Source of the DNA: Mixophyes australis
Taxonomy: Eukaryota; Chordata; Amphibia; Anura; Limnodynastidae
Assembly (NCBI GenBank): GCA_036250195.1
Contig: JAVHZZ010000008.1
Location: 2,777,434 to 2,841,433, forward strand
Length of the DNA: 64,000 nucleotides
Reading direction: 5' to 3'
The notes under the pieces: model-generated
The model's input: only the letters and a program-made list of their open reading frames with translations
Database searches by the model: none
What the model was told of the DNA's origin: nothing
Made by a program: the position numbers and the translations under genes
In this document: one piece after another, positions 1-11,730 of the stretch
How positions within the stretch are numbered: the first letter of the stretch is position 1
How the letters are laid out: each line of letters starts with the position of its first letter

Positions 1-90
1 CATGTGCGGACCCTAACCCCTTCCCATGGCCATGTGCGGACCCTAACCCCCTCCCATGGCCATGTGCAGACCCTAACCCCCTCCACCACT
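1..90. repeat. 30-bp tandem repeat, about 3 units, cut by the window edge
   Basis: Three 30-bp units, each carrying catgtgc, ccctaacccc and cccatggc blocks, run from the first base to about position 90, where the third decays. The array probably continues to the left of the window. The CCCTAA motif appears only once per 30 bp, so this is not a telomeric tract. Confidence 0.85.
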
Positions 91-1206
91 TCTCTATAGC
101 TCTCAATGGTCCTAAACCCCCACAAATCCCATCTGTACAAAATTAAATGCATGGAAATATGTAAAACATGTAATTAATACATGATAAATGTGCAATGTTG
201 TTTCATGCTGGATGAGTTTGGATGTTACCATTTACACACTTGTAGAACAGCCGTGGGAACGGGCGCAGGAAGTAACTGCTTTTATAGTCTAATATCAAAC
301 TGTAATTTAAGTCAGATAACTTCTTACTTGTGTTGTGTTGGCAGCTTCTTCCTCAAAATGTTCTCGGTATTCACCACTGACCAACTGCACAGTACAACCC
401 TTCTTGTGGACAGCTACATAGTATCACTTTTCATGTGTGTAATGAATGTAATTCTCAGTATCTCTTCCTATTCCATACCTCTAGACAATTCCACAGTACC
501 ATGTCTCATGCTGTGTATAAAGCTGTGTATTCCCAGTATCTGTTATTACTCCGTATATATGTCCATTGTCCAACAATATGAGGCAAATCTCAGTATCTGC
601 TATTAAGCTGTATGTACAGGCAACTGTACAGGATGTAAACTGGGTATAATTCTCAGTATCTGTTCCTAGTTCGTATGTTGGTGCACAGTACTTCTCTAGT
701 TCTGTTATTATTCCTTGTGATTGGAAGCCTGCACAGTACAACTTGCCTTGGTCTGCATAATTTATGAGTTCTTATTGTTTATTTACCAGACACTGTACAG
801 TATTACTATATAAATATCCTATATGCTGTTTATAATGTACGTATTACCACTGACTGAAATAAGTGCATCCAATACTGCAGAATCATATTCTCATCATGTC
901 CACAGGTCAGGTCATGTTGGGGATTGTAGTCTCCTATATCTGCTCAGCAGCTGTTTCTGGAAACTGTATTTTAATTTGTTCCTCTATGAGTAAAATTCAG
1001 TTTTTAAATTTTCAGTTTTAAATATAAAAGTTACGCAGCAGATATTAATGTCCGTACATTTAATTATACCCAGTGAATAGCAGCTGTTTGACTAGACGTC
1101 TATTAGGCAGAATCTCACAACGCTAGACAGATAAATCTCCTTATGATCTTTAAAGACAGGGATGAGGATTATGTGTGAAATGAATTAGACATGGTGGAAA
1201 TCTCAC
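91..1206. other. Non-coding, probable bestrophin intron 2
   Basis: AT-rich sequence without recognisable coding exons or repeats. It follows the donor of the minus-strand bestrophin exon, so it should be intronic. I looked for the next bestrophin exon on the minus strand and did not see it; the open frames at 181-606 and 481-741 match nothing I recognise. Confidence 0.5.
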
Positions 1207-1366
1207 CTGTATATAACACTCAGCAAAGCGTAAAAGGAGATGAAGACCAGGAATTCCTTGTACAGTAATTTGTAGATACTTCCCTTCCAGCGGAACAGCA
1301 GCTTGGAGAAGCCCCCAAACCTGGCATTGGCCACTTTCAGGGTATAGGAAATAGTCATCCTGACAC
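1207..1366 (-). CDS. best4-like: Bestrophin, first coding exon (BEST4-like), partial gene
   Basis: Bestrophins are calcium-activated anion channels of the plasma membrane, working as pentamers; this exon encodes the cytosolic N-terminus and the start of the first membrane helix. On the minus strand, 8 nt of 5' UTR precede ATG at 1358-1356, followed by 50 codons plus 2 nt. Visible family motifs are [29 protein letters not shown] and YALLSVIYR. The exon is bounded by an acceptor (tttcctagcag, AG at 1368-1367) and a donor (cag/gtgaga, GT at 1206-1205). The 152 coding nt agree with what I remember of exon 2 of human BEST1, which ends at c.152. [21 protein letters not shown] and YALLS resemble BEST4 more than BEST1, 2 or 3 as I recall them, so the paralogue call is from memory. 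The non-coding first exon should lie at higher coordinates and the other exons to the left of the window. Confidence 0.9.
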
Positions 1367-3035
1367 CTGCTAGGAAACAAGACAATCAACACTTTAAAAT
1401 CTCCTGCATGCGATCCACATTGTCTAAATAATGATGTATTTGTCTGACTGACTGACTGACCTCAGAAAGGAACTGTACATGAATTATATTTGAAGCAGCC
1501 ATTTTTCTTTTTACACTGCTAGAATGTTGTTGAATCTGTCTCCTCTCTCTTACTCGAGTATAATGCCATTGGCAACAGGGAGGGGCTTCCAGGAGAGGGA
1601 GGAGTCAGATAAGAAGATTTTAATGTATGTATGAATTTTATGTTTAATTTATCCCATACTTCCTGATTGTTTTTCCCTTATTACCTTATTAATTACCTTG
1701 CTTAATTATTTTACTAATTCTCTTCCTTTTATTATTTTACTAAGCATATAGTCACATTACTAGAATTATTTTGCATTCCCCAGAAATTGTACATATTTAT
1801 AAGCAGGTAATTAATACATTTTAATGCTTTCATATACATGATATAATTTAATCTTTAATGAATGATCATAGAGGAAATTACTAATAACATCAAACAATTG
1901 TCTTGGGCACAAGTTTTTTACTCCTCTGTAATTGACTCTAATGTATATCATTTTATTAGATCTCATTGTTTGTTGGACAATCTCAGTATATTGGACAATA
2001 AAACCTCTTGAAAATCTATTCTCATATTTTACAAAGTTCTACTTATCGGCTGATTATATAAGAAACATTAAAAAAACACAACTAACTAATACAAAGTAAC
2101 ATTGAGCACATATATTTTATCTCTTATCCCCATGTCCTGATTTAAATATATTTTTCCCTATTTTTGTAGAAATTTTACCCTTTTCCTGCTCCCTGTAATG
2201 TTACTAGTTTCACCTTCTGTTTTCCTGACTCTGGGTAGTGTCTGAATCATTAAATAATTTGACACTTACACAACTACGTCTGAGCCGCACAGCAGAACGT
2301 CAGCTTTTCACATTATTATAGAATTTTATAAATCATTTACAATCTTTATGTAACTTTTATACAGTGATAAACACAGGTTTTCTTCAGGCAGTTTTTACAT
2401 CTAACAAAGCGTTAAATCTGGGTTTTTATTGTCTAGGACACAGGAAGAATATAAGTGACATCTCCAAGGGCTTAAGGTGCGGACACAGGGATGTGATGGG
2501 GTCTTCAGCAAGACCCTCAATGTCACTATTATACAATGTATGCAGCTTTCTGGGTTCATCAAAACAAACAGCTCAAATTGGAGCAAACCCCCCATGTGAA
2601 TACAGCCTCAGTCATACATGACTTACCTGTGTGTACGGAGCAATCTATGCAGAACCAGCCCACTGTGTGCTCCGGACCTTATATACCAGGAGTTAGACAG
2701 GGCTGTGATCACCTCTGATTTATAGACTCATAATCTTATGTTCTCTGACTCTATCCTCAGTCCCTGGCAGAGGAACGATGTTTACACTCTGATGTCCATC
2801 TCTGACACTCCTAAAGGGAACTGGGGTGACCCCAATCCAAGTGTACACTGGGCATTATAACACGGGGGCTTGCACTTACTATATTATATAGAGGAAGTAT
2901 TGTAGTGCCCCAAATACCCATAGGAAGTTGTTGCCCATTGAGAAAGAAGAGTTTACAGTCATTGGATCTGAAAGTGAATAGTTTATTTATTAAAAAATAT
3001 AAATGTTTCAATACCAAGATTATAGACAATATATT
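1367..3035. other. Non-coding stretch, probable bestrophin 5' intron or flank
   Basis: AT-rich unique-looking DNA. A (CTGA)n run lies near 1443-1461. No coding exon, RNA gene or clear transposon was recognised. The upstream non-coding bestrophin exon could lie here but cannot be placed. Confidence 0.4.
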
Positions 3036-3240
3036 CACTACGTGGCCAAACATAGATGGACACATCATATGCATTTGTTGATTATCTAATTCCATAACCA
3101 TGGGCATTAGTACGGAGTTGGTTCCCCCTTTTCTGCTATGACAGCCCCCGCTGTTCTGGGAAGGATTTCAACTAGATTGTGGAACATGGCTGCAGAGAGT
3201 CACATCCATTCAGCCACAAGAGCATTGGTGAGGTCGGGCA
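3036..3240 (-). mobile_element. Tc1/mariner remnant: terminal repeat and transposase C-terminus
   Basis: The left boundary cactacgtggccaaac at 3036 resembles the cactatatggcc terminus of fish and frog Tc1-like elements. The minus strand at 3198-3245 reads RPTSVPDLTNALVAEWM, which resembles the C-terminal transposase segment of that family (recalled, not searched). The copy is inactive: the rest of the transposase is missing and the reading runs straight into the 29-bp tandem array that follows. It shows that the array grew out of this transposon copy. Confidence 0.75.
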
Positions 3241-5634
3241 CTGATGTCGGGCGATAGTGAGGTCGGGCACTGATGTTGGGCGATAGGGAGGTCCGGCACT
3301 GATGTCGGGCGATAGTGAGGTCGGGCACTGATGTCGGGCGATAGTGAGGTCGGGAACTGATGTTGGGTGATAGTGAGGTCGGGCACTGATGTCGGGCGAT
3401 AGTAGTGAGGTCGGACACTAATGTCGGGCGATAGAGAGGTCGGGCACTGATTTTGGGCGATAGTGAGGTCGGGCACTGATGTCGGGCGATAGTGAGGTCG
3501 GGCACTGATGTTGGGCGATAGTGAGGTCGGGCACTGATGTTGGGCGATAGTGAGGTCGGGCACTAATGTTGGGCGATAGTGAGGTCGAGTACTGATGTCG
3601 GGCGATAGTAGTGAGGTCGGGCACTGATGTTGGGCGATAGTAGTGAGGTCGGGCACTGATGTTGGGCGATAGTGAGGTCGAGCACTGATGTCGGGCGATA
3701 GTAGTGAGGTCGGACACTAATGTCGGGCGATAGTGAGGTCGGGAACTGATGTTGGGCGATAGTGAGGTCGGGCACTGATGTTGGGCGATAGTGAGGTCGG
3801 GCACTGATGTCCGGCGATAGTGAGGTCGGGCACTGATGTTGGGCGATAGTGAGGTCGGGCACTGATGTTGGGCGATAGTGAGGTCGGGCACTGATGTTGG
3901 GCGATAGTGAGGTCGGGCACTAATGTTGGGCGATAGTGAGGTCGAGTACTGATGTCGGGCGATAGTAGTGAGGTCGGGCACTGATGTTGGGCGATAGTGA
4001 GGTCGAGCACTGATGTCGGGCGATAGTAGTGAGGTCGGACACTAATGTCGGGCGATAGTGAGGTCGGGAACTGATGTTGGGCGATAGTGAGGTCGGGCAC
4101 TGATGTTGGGCGATAGTGAGGTCAGGCACTGATGTTGGGCGATAGTGAGGTTGGGCACTGATGTTGGGCGATAGTGAGGTTGGGCACTGATGTTGGGCGA
4201 TAGTGAGGTCAGGCACTGATGTTGGGCGATAGTGAGGTCGGGCACTGATGTTGGGCGATAGTGAGGTTGGGCACTGATGTTGGGCGATAGTGAGGTCGGG
4301 CACTGATGTCCGGCGATAATGAGGTCGGGCACTGATGTCGGGCAATAGTGAGGTCGGGCACTGATGTCGGGCAATAGTGAGGTCGGGCACTGATGTTGGG
4401 TGATAGTGAGGTCGGGCACTGATGTTGGGTGATAGTGAGGTCGGGCACTGATATTGGGGCGATAGTGAGGTCGGGCACTGATGTTGGGCGATAGTGAGGT
4501 CGGGCACTGATGTTGGGTGATAGTGAGGTCGGGCACTGATGTTGGGCGATAGTGAGGCCGGGCACTGATATTGGGGCGATAGTGAGGTCGGGCACTGATG
4601 TTGGGCGATAGTGAGGTCGGGCACTAATGTCGGGCGATAGTGAGGTCGGGCACTGATGTTGGGCGATAGTGAGGTCGGGCACTAATGTCGGGCGATAGTG
4701 AGGTCGGGCACTGATATTGGGGCGATAGGGAGGTCGGACACTGATGTTGGGGGATAGTGAGGTCGGACACTGATGTTGGGGGATAGTGAGGTCGGGCACT
4801 GATGTCGGGCAATAGTGAGGTCGGGCACTGATGTCGGGCAATAGTGAGGTCGGGCACTGATATTGGGGCGATAGTGAGGTCGGGCACTGATGTTGGGCGA
4901 TAGTGAGGTCGGGCACTGATGTTGGGTGATAGTGAGGTCGGGCACTGATGTCGGGCAATAGTGAGGTCGGGCACTGATGTCCGGCGATAGTGAGGTCGGG
5001 CACTGATGTTGGGCGATAGTGAGGTCGGGCACTGATGTTGGGCGATAGTGAGGTCGGGCACTGATGTTGGGTGATAGTGAGGTCGGGCGATAGTGAGGTC
5101 GGGCACTGATGTCCGGCGATAGTGAGGTCGGGCACTGATGTTGGGACGATAGTGAGGTCGGGCGATAGTGAGGTCGGGCACTGATGTTGGGCGATAGTGA
5201 GGTCGGGCGATAGTGAGGTCGGGCACTGATGTTGGGTGATAGTGAGGTCGGGCGATAGTGAGGTCGGGCACTGATGTCCGGCGATAGTGAGGTCGGGCAC
5301 TGATGTTGGGCGATAGTGAGGTCGGGCGATAGTGAGGTCGGGCACTGATGTTGGGTGATAGTGAGGTCGGGCGATAGTGAGGTCGGGCACTGATGTCCGG
5401 CGATAGTGAGGTCGGGCACTGATGTTGGGCGATAGTGAGGTCGGGCGATAGTGAGGTCGGGCACTGATGTTGGGTGATAGTGAGGTCGGGCGATAGTGAG
5501 GTCGGGCACTGATGTTGGGCGATAGTGAGGTCGGGCACTGATGTTGGGCGATAGTGAGGTCGGGCGATAGTGAGGTTGGGCACTAATGTCGGGCGATAGT
5601 GAGGTCGGGCACTAATGTCGGGCGATAGTGAGGT
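3228..5634. repeat. 29-bp minisatellite, about 83 units, derived from Tc1 transposase DNA
   Basis: The unit contains gaggtcgggcactgatgt followed by tgggcgatagt (29 bp). Variants include a 32-bp form with an extra agt, a 30-bp form with gatattgggg, and shortened 15-bp units (gaggtcgggcgatagt), which cluster between about 5085 and 5575. The minus strand has no stops in any frame, which creates artefactual open frames up to 393 codons. The first unit is continuous with the Tc1 coding sequence RPTSVPDLT, so the array is an expansion of transposon DNA. Confidence 0.95.
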
Positions 5635-6126
5635 ATCCTCTTAGTAGTTGAGCTGGTGTTGCTCCTATACGTTTCCACACAATAACACCACTTATATATG
5701 TCCAGGGCTGACACACTATTTAAAAGAGGAATCCACCTACTATCCAGTATACATATATACGGGTGTGAATGTGTGTGTGATTCAAGCCACGGGTTGAGGG
5801 GGGAGAGGGGGGTTCTTTTACCCCACCTAAGTTTGTGCCTTAACCTCCCGACCTTTGTAATCTGTTTTGCTGTCTAGATAATGATACGGATCTGCAAAAA
5901 TAAAAATTGTTTTCCAATATTTATATTTTTCTCTCTGACTGGACATCATGTTTCCTCTTCTGCAAGAACTAACCCCCTGCCCTACAAACCCTGCACATAG
6001 GTATAATTGTAGACTCAAAAACGAGCTGTCCAGTCACTGCTTCATAATTATCTTCCTATAACCTTGAGGGTGAAAATCAAAGTCAACTTACAGAATTTTC
6101 AGACATTGTTATTGAAATTGTTATTA
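5635..6126. other. Non-coding flank between two tandem arrays
   Basis: Unique-looking sequence with a short G-rich patch (5796-5812). No gene, RNA or transposon terminus was recognised. Confidence 0.4.
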
Positions 6127-7233
6127 GATAGTGATCTGTATTATACACCCATATTCAGATTATTAGGCTCTGTGTTGTATACTGGTGATTAGATACATTG
6201 TATACTGTGATTAAATACAGTGTATAGTGTTTATCAGATGATAGAGCTCTGTGTTGTATACTGGTGACTAAATGATAGAGCTCTGTATTGTATAATGGTG
6301 ATTAGATGATAGAGCTATGTATTGTATACTGGTGATTAGATACATTGTATAGTGTTTATCAGATGACAGAGCTCTGTGTTGTATACTGGTGACTAAATGA
6401 TAGAGCTCTGTGTTGTATACTGGTGATTAGATACATTGTATAGTGTGTATCAGATGATAGAGCTATGTGTTGTATAATGGATCTTAGATGATAGAGCTCT
6501 GAGTTGTATAATGGTGATTAGATGATAGAGCTCTGTAATTTATACTTATGATCAGATATTGTATACTGGTGACTAAATGATAGAGCTCTGTGTTGTATAC
6601 TGGTGATTAGATACATTGTATAGTGTGTATCAGATGATAGAGCTATGTGTTGTATAATGGATCTTAGATGATAGAGCTCTGAGTTGTATACTGGTAATTA
6701 GATGATAGAGCACTGTAATTTATACTTATGATTAAGCTATATGTTGTATACTGGTGAGTAAATACATTGTATACTGTTTATCAGGTGATAGAGCTCTGTG
6801 TTGTATACTGGTGACTGAATGATAGAGCTCTGTATTGTATACTGGTGATTAGATACATTGTATAGTGTGTATCAGATGATAGAGCTATGTGTTGTATAAT
6901 GGATCTTAGATGATAGAGCTCTGAGTTGTATACTGGTAATTAGATGATAGAGCTCTGTAATTTATACTTATGATGGAGCTATATGTTGTATACTGGTGAG
7001 TAAATACATTGTATACTGTTTATCAGGTGATAGAGCTCTGTGTTGTATACTGGTGACTGAATTATAGAGCTCGGTATTGTATACTGTTTATCAGATAATA
7101 GAGCTCTGTGTTGTATACTGGTGATTAGATACATTGTATACTGTTTATCAGATTATAGAGCTCTGTGTTGTATACTGGTGATTAGATACATTGTATAACT
7201 CTTTATCAGAAGATAGAGCTCTGTATTTCATAC
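6127..7233. repeat. Degenerate tandem array built on tagagctctgtgttgtata
   Basis: About 1.1 kb of imperfect repeats made of tagagctctgtgttgtata, ctggtgattagatacattg and tgtttatcagatgata blocks in varying order. A longer block (agagctatgtgttgtataat followed by ggatcttagatgatag) recurs near 6460, 6640 and 6880, which suggests secondary duplication of larger segments. No coding function is visible. Confidence 0.9.
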
Positions 7234-7241
7234 TGTTACAC

Positions 7242-8370
7242 TGGTCAACAATGATTTGTTAAATGGAAACTTTTGACTGACTTTTATGTATTTTCTGGGT
7301 CTGATCCCGAAAATTAGGCCAGAATTTGTCCTAATAGCTCCATATTTTTTTTTTACTCCGACATATTTATTTTTTTAAATTAGACATTTTGCTCAAAACA
7401 ACCTGGTGTAAAGTTTTTTGTTTTTTTTTTAAATGATTTATTTTTATTTCATGACTTTCATAATGAGCAAACAATAATATTAAAGCCATTCCCTATGAAT
7501 CATTTATGTATAAGCAGAAAGTACAGTAGATAAATCTCTTCTCCGTGTAAGATAACCTTGTGTACTGATGATGTTGACTCGTTAGTAGATGCATTAGGAG
7601 AGCAGCACAATCCTCAGGAATGGAGACTTGTTATAGATTCTTCAAAAACAGGTTTGAAAGCTGCTTAATAATGGAAATGAGAATCTGTCAATCCCCCGTT
7701 GCTGATGCCGCACATGAAGGGGTCACATGACAATATGAAATGTCTATTTAATGATACAGTCTGAGAATATTCTTGGCACAATTGTGGAGATCTAAAGGTG
7801 ATAACTCCTCTACTCGCACCTCAGCTGGGTACACAAAATTCTGTGGCTTTTTATGTGAGTGCGAAAGTAGGATCAGGAAAAAACACTTTATTATAAAGCA
7901 GCGGCCAAAGAGAAAAGGTCTCATACCTGGAAATAAAAATGTGATTTGTCAGCCTCTTGTGGGTCCGGAGACAGTATACCACCAGCGCATGTCAGACTTG
8001 GTTTAATGAAGATATTCGTTAAAGTGGTGGATCGTAATGGATAAGGCTTTATTTTCCTAAATAAGGAATAAGTGAAGTAAAATCCAAGAGGGGACATTTG
8101 CTGGACCACATGTAGGTTGAGAACTACAAAAAACTGGCTAATGAACTTCTTATAAACTACAGAGCCCCGGATGCGCTAGAACTCTGAATGTACATTTTTT
8201 GGATTCACATTTGGACTTTTTCTGGGAGATGTAAGTGATGAACACAGTGAGTGGATCCACCAGAATATATCACTGATGGAAACTCGCTACCACGAAAAAT
8301 GGAATCCACAGATGTTTGCAGATCACTGGTGGACACTAGAAAGGGACGTTCATCAAGTTAAAGCACTAAA
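7242..8370 (+). pseudogene. Decayed mobile-element gene of an unclassified conserved protein family
   Basis: Translated fragments in successive frames keep the order of a protein family I remember as highly repetitive and uncharacterised in arthropod, cnidarian and fish genomes. The fragments are DALGEQHNPQEWRLVIDSSK (about 7590-7655), CGFLCECESRIRKKHF to GNKNVICQPLV (7840-7965), MKIFVKVVDRNG (8006-8036), ELLINYRAP (about 8143-8170), VHFLDSHLDFF (8190-8222) and GDVSDEHSEWIHQNIS to KWNPQMFADHWWTLERD (8227-8350). Stops and frameshifts separate them, so the copy is dead. The AT-rich 7242-7540 part may be the element's 5' non-coding region. A SINE lies just downstream. The family assignment comes from memory of motifs; the mobility mechanism is unknown to me. 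Confidence 0.7.
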
Positions 8371-8521
8371 AGTTCATTTTATTTGAGCTAACTGCATATG
8401 TATTATATTGTGGATATTAAAGGAAAATTCAAATTTAAATTATTTTCAAAAGCATGTTACTCAAAAACCCAGCCTTCCACGTATATTTGGCAAACAGATA
8501 AAAAAATCAATGTAAAAAATA

Positions 8522-8877
8522 CACAACACAGTGGCTCAGTGGTTAGCACTTCTGCCTCACAGCACTGGGGTCATGAGTTCAATTCCCGACCATGGCCTTA
8601 TCTGTGTGGAGTTTGTATGTTCTCCCCATGTTTGCATGGGTTTCCTCCAGGTGCTCCGGTTTCCTCCCACACTCCAAAAACATACAGGTAGGTTAATTGG
8701 CTGCTAACAAATTGACCCTAATCTCTCTCTGTCTGTCTGTCTGTCTGTCTGTGTGTGTCTATGTTAAGTAATTTAGACTGTAAGCTCCAATGGGGCATGG
8801 ACTGATGTGAATGAGTTCTCTGTACAGCGCTGTGGAATTAGTGGCGCTATATAAATAAACGGTGATGATGATGATAT
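8522..8877 (+). mobile_element. tRNA-derived SINE, full length
   Basis: The head is tRNA-like, with an A box (tggctcagtggt, 8532-8543) and a B box (agttcaattcc, 8576-8586). A conserved body follows (gtttcctccaggtgctccgg, caaaaacataca), then a (CTGT)n run at 8730-8752. The 3' part (tttagactgtaagctcc, gcgctatataaataaa) ends in (GATG)n. The 3' tail resembles the L2-like LINE end at 31130-31292, which suggests mobilisation by an L2-type LINE (inference). Confidence 0.9.
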
Positions 8878-9583
8878 ATCCTATCAGTTCAGTTTAGCAT
8901 TCGAAAAGTAAAGTTTTGTAGAGCAGTGTATTCAGACATTGATTTACACCAGTGTTCAGTCAGTTTATGAGGCTCTTAGACTTATTAGGGTCTGTATTGT
9001 TTGCTGGTCAGAGAGGGTCACATTTTTTTTTTATTATAATCCTTTAAAATTTCCAGCCCAAAAAATACAACGTCTGTGTGTAATCATATCCTGGCCCAGT
9101 GTGCGCTGTATACCCCTAAATTACTCACCCGATGTCTCTGGTTCTACCGGACCTGAAAAGAGCAACTCATAAAAGCTTTAATATGAAGCATTAATCTAAA
9201 ATAAAAGAAGTATCAATGAATCATACTAATAATAGTTCAGTTTCTATAATGTTACAGTTGGTCTAAAACAGCAACAATCATTTATATTGAAGAATAACCT
9301 CCCTGTATTGTACATAGCAATGGCTGTTATTAGTTATGATGAATATTATCATTTGTTTCTATAGAGTCATCATGTTCCAATTATAGTGACGGAGTAAACA
9401 AAGGGTTTTAATAATTCCAGGATATATAGAGAGAAGGTAGAAAGTTTGTGCTAACGTTTAGTTTTCCCCTGAGAGAATAATGATGTTTCCCAGCAGTAAA
9501 TTGTAGGTATAGTAAATAGTTGTATTTACAGCGCAGTCTGTCAGGCTGAACTTATCTGAGCAGTAAATCATCTTCCCCAGTGT
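8878..9583. other. Non-coding stretch
   Basis: AT-rich sequence after the SINE. It may include the 3' non-coding part of the decayed element at 7242-8370, since the SINE could have landed inside it. No coding signal is supported. Confidence 0.35.
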
Positions 9584-9620
9584 GTGGGGGGGGGGGGGGG
9601 GGGGGGGGGGAGGGGGGGGG
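9584..9620. repeat. Poly-G tract of about 35 bases
   Basis: Nearly uninterrupted G run (one A) between tgtgt and tgatac. Its exact length is uncertain in any assembly. On the minus strand it makes a spurious polyproline in an open frame. Confidence 0.9.
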
Positions 9621-10133
9621 TGATACTTCCTCTTCTGGAAATGTAACTTTGTACTTTCGCACACAACACACTGACATTCACAATCTGACAATAACGCTGC
9701 GTATGTGTCTCCCAAATACTCCCCAGATGCCATTGTAGCATTTACTACCAAGGGGCCATTTATAGAGCCGACCAATAGCGCATCAGATCCGCAAGTTCAA
9801 GCAGCATTGACGGGCCAAGCGTATAGATAATATATATATGTATATATATGGGGCAGTGTCTGGGTTTCCGTGTCATGATGGAGGCTGTGACGGATGGAGC
9901 GAATCCTACGCCCGCTTGGGTGGCAGGGGTTACCTGCTGCTGTGGGATAAACACAGGGTGCTAGTAATGGGACACCTAATGTGCCAAAAATATACTTAAA
10001 TGAAGATATTTAAATGACGTGGAGGGAATGGAGAGCGCCTACTTTTAAAAATGTCTCTGACGCTCATCTGCTCTTCTGCCTGTTGGCCTCAGAAATCTGC
10101 AATGTTGTTGTAGGTCCTGATTTTGACCAGTCA
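9621..10133. other. Non-coding stretch
   Basis: Mixed sequence with a short TA run near 9828-9850. No recognisable gene or element. Confidence 0.35.
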
Positions 10134-11364
10134 GAAGATGTAGTTACACTTAAGGGGAGGGGGGGGGGGTATAGGGGGCCGAGAGTCATGTGATAGAAGA
10201 TGTAGTAACACTTAAGGGGAGGGGGGGGGATATAGGGGGCCGAGAGTCATGTGATAGAAGATGTAGTTACACTTAAGGGGAGGGGGGGGGGGTATAGGGG
10301 GCCGAGAGTCATGTGATAGAAGATGTAGTTACACTTAAAGGGAGGGGGGGGGGATATAGGGGGCCGAGAGTCATGTGATAGAAGATGTAGTTACACTTAA
10401 AGGGAGGGGGGGGGGGATATAGGGGGCCGAGAGTCATGTGATAGAAGATGTAGTTACACTTAAAGGGAGGGGGGGGGGGGTATAGGGGGCCGAGAGTCAT
10501 GTGATAGAAGATGTAGTAACACTTAAGGGGAGGGGGGGGGGGTATAGGGGGCCGAGAGTCATGTGATAGAAGATGTAGTTACACTTAAGGCGAGGGGGGG
10601 GGATATAGGGGGCCGAGAGTCATGTGATAGAAGATGTAGTTACACTTAAGGGGAGGGGGGGGGGGTATAGGGGGCCGAGAGTCATGTGATAGAAGATGTA
10701 GTTACACTTAAAGGGAGGGGGGGGGATATAGGGGGCCGAGAGTCATGTGATAGAAGATGTAGTTACACTTAAAGGGAGGAGGGGGGGGTATAGGAGGCCG
10801 AGAGTCATGTGATAGAAGATGTAGTTACACTTAAAGGGAGGGGGGGGGTATAGGGGGTCGAGAGTCATGTGATAGAAGATGTAGTTACACTTAAAGGGAG
10901 GGGGGGGATATAGGGGGCCGAGAGTCATGTGATAGAAGATGTAGTAACACTTAAGGGGAGGGGGGGGATATAGGGGCCGAGAGTCATGTGATAGAAGATG
11001 TAGTAACACTTAAAGGGAGGGGGGGGGGGGGTATAGGGGGCCAAGAGTCATGTGATAGAAGATGTAGTAACACTTAAGGGGAGGGGTGGGGATATAGGGG
11101 GCCGAGAGTCATGTGATAGAAGATGTAGTAACACTTAAAGGGAGGGGGGGGGGGTATAGGGGGCCAAGAGTCATGTGATAGAAGATGTAGTAACACTTAA
11201 GGGGAGGGGGGGGATATAGGGGGCCAAGAGTCATGTGATAGAAGATGTAGTAACACTTAAGGGGAGGGGGGGGGATATAGGGGGCCGAGAGTCATGTGAT
11301 AGAAGATGTAGTAACACTTAAGGGGAGGGGGGGGGGTATAGGGGGTCGAGAGTCATGTGATAGG
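10134..11364. repeat. 60-bp minisatellite with a G-run in every unit, about 20 units
   Basis: Each 59-61 bp unit contains gatgtagttacacttaa, then ggggagg with 7 to 12 more Gs, then tatagggggccgagagtc and atgtgatagaa. Variation is mostly in G-run length and a t/a change in gtagt(t/a)acac. The array gives about twenty G-runs on one strand. The minus-strand open frames rich in PPPPP are by-products. Confidence 0.95.
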
Positions 11365-11730
11365 AGACAGAACTTTGTGATGACATTCCTGAGTCCTGAA
11401 TAATTCCAAAGCAGATGAACACGGAGAGTGGCGTGTACCTGCTATGTTATCCTCTCCTAGTTATTATTCAGTATTTATAATAGATAATACAGTCTGACTT
11501 GGAATATTGCTCTGTTCTACGTCACTTATTGATGGAACAAGGAAATGTCTAAAAGATGAAGCTGTAAAACGATGATCCGACAGCGAAATGCGTCAATTCC
11601 TATTTGTGCACAATAGGATCAGAGTTTGTCAGTAGCTCAGTGATTGGGGCGAATGCAGGCGTGCCCTCCGATGTGTACCCAGAAATGTGTCTCTTCAAAG
11701 TGCAACTGGAAGTCTCAAACTGCGCCACAT
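11365..11730. other. Non-coding flank
   Basis: Unique-looking sequence between the G-rich array and a Harbinger-like element; nothing recognised. Confidence 0.35.

Noticed and set aside
1..90. Interstitial telomere repeat (ccctaacccc)
   Set aside because: The motif occurs once per 30-bp unit rather than in a continuous 6-bp tandem.
3200..5583. Long minus-strand open frames (up to 393 codons) reading PTSVPDLTIAQHQC-like repeats
   Set aside because: They exist only because the 29-bp unit has no stop in any minus frame; overlapping frames give shifted versions of the same repeat.
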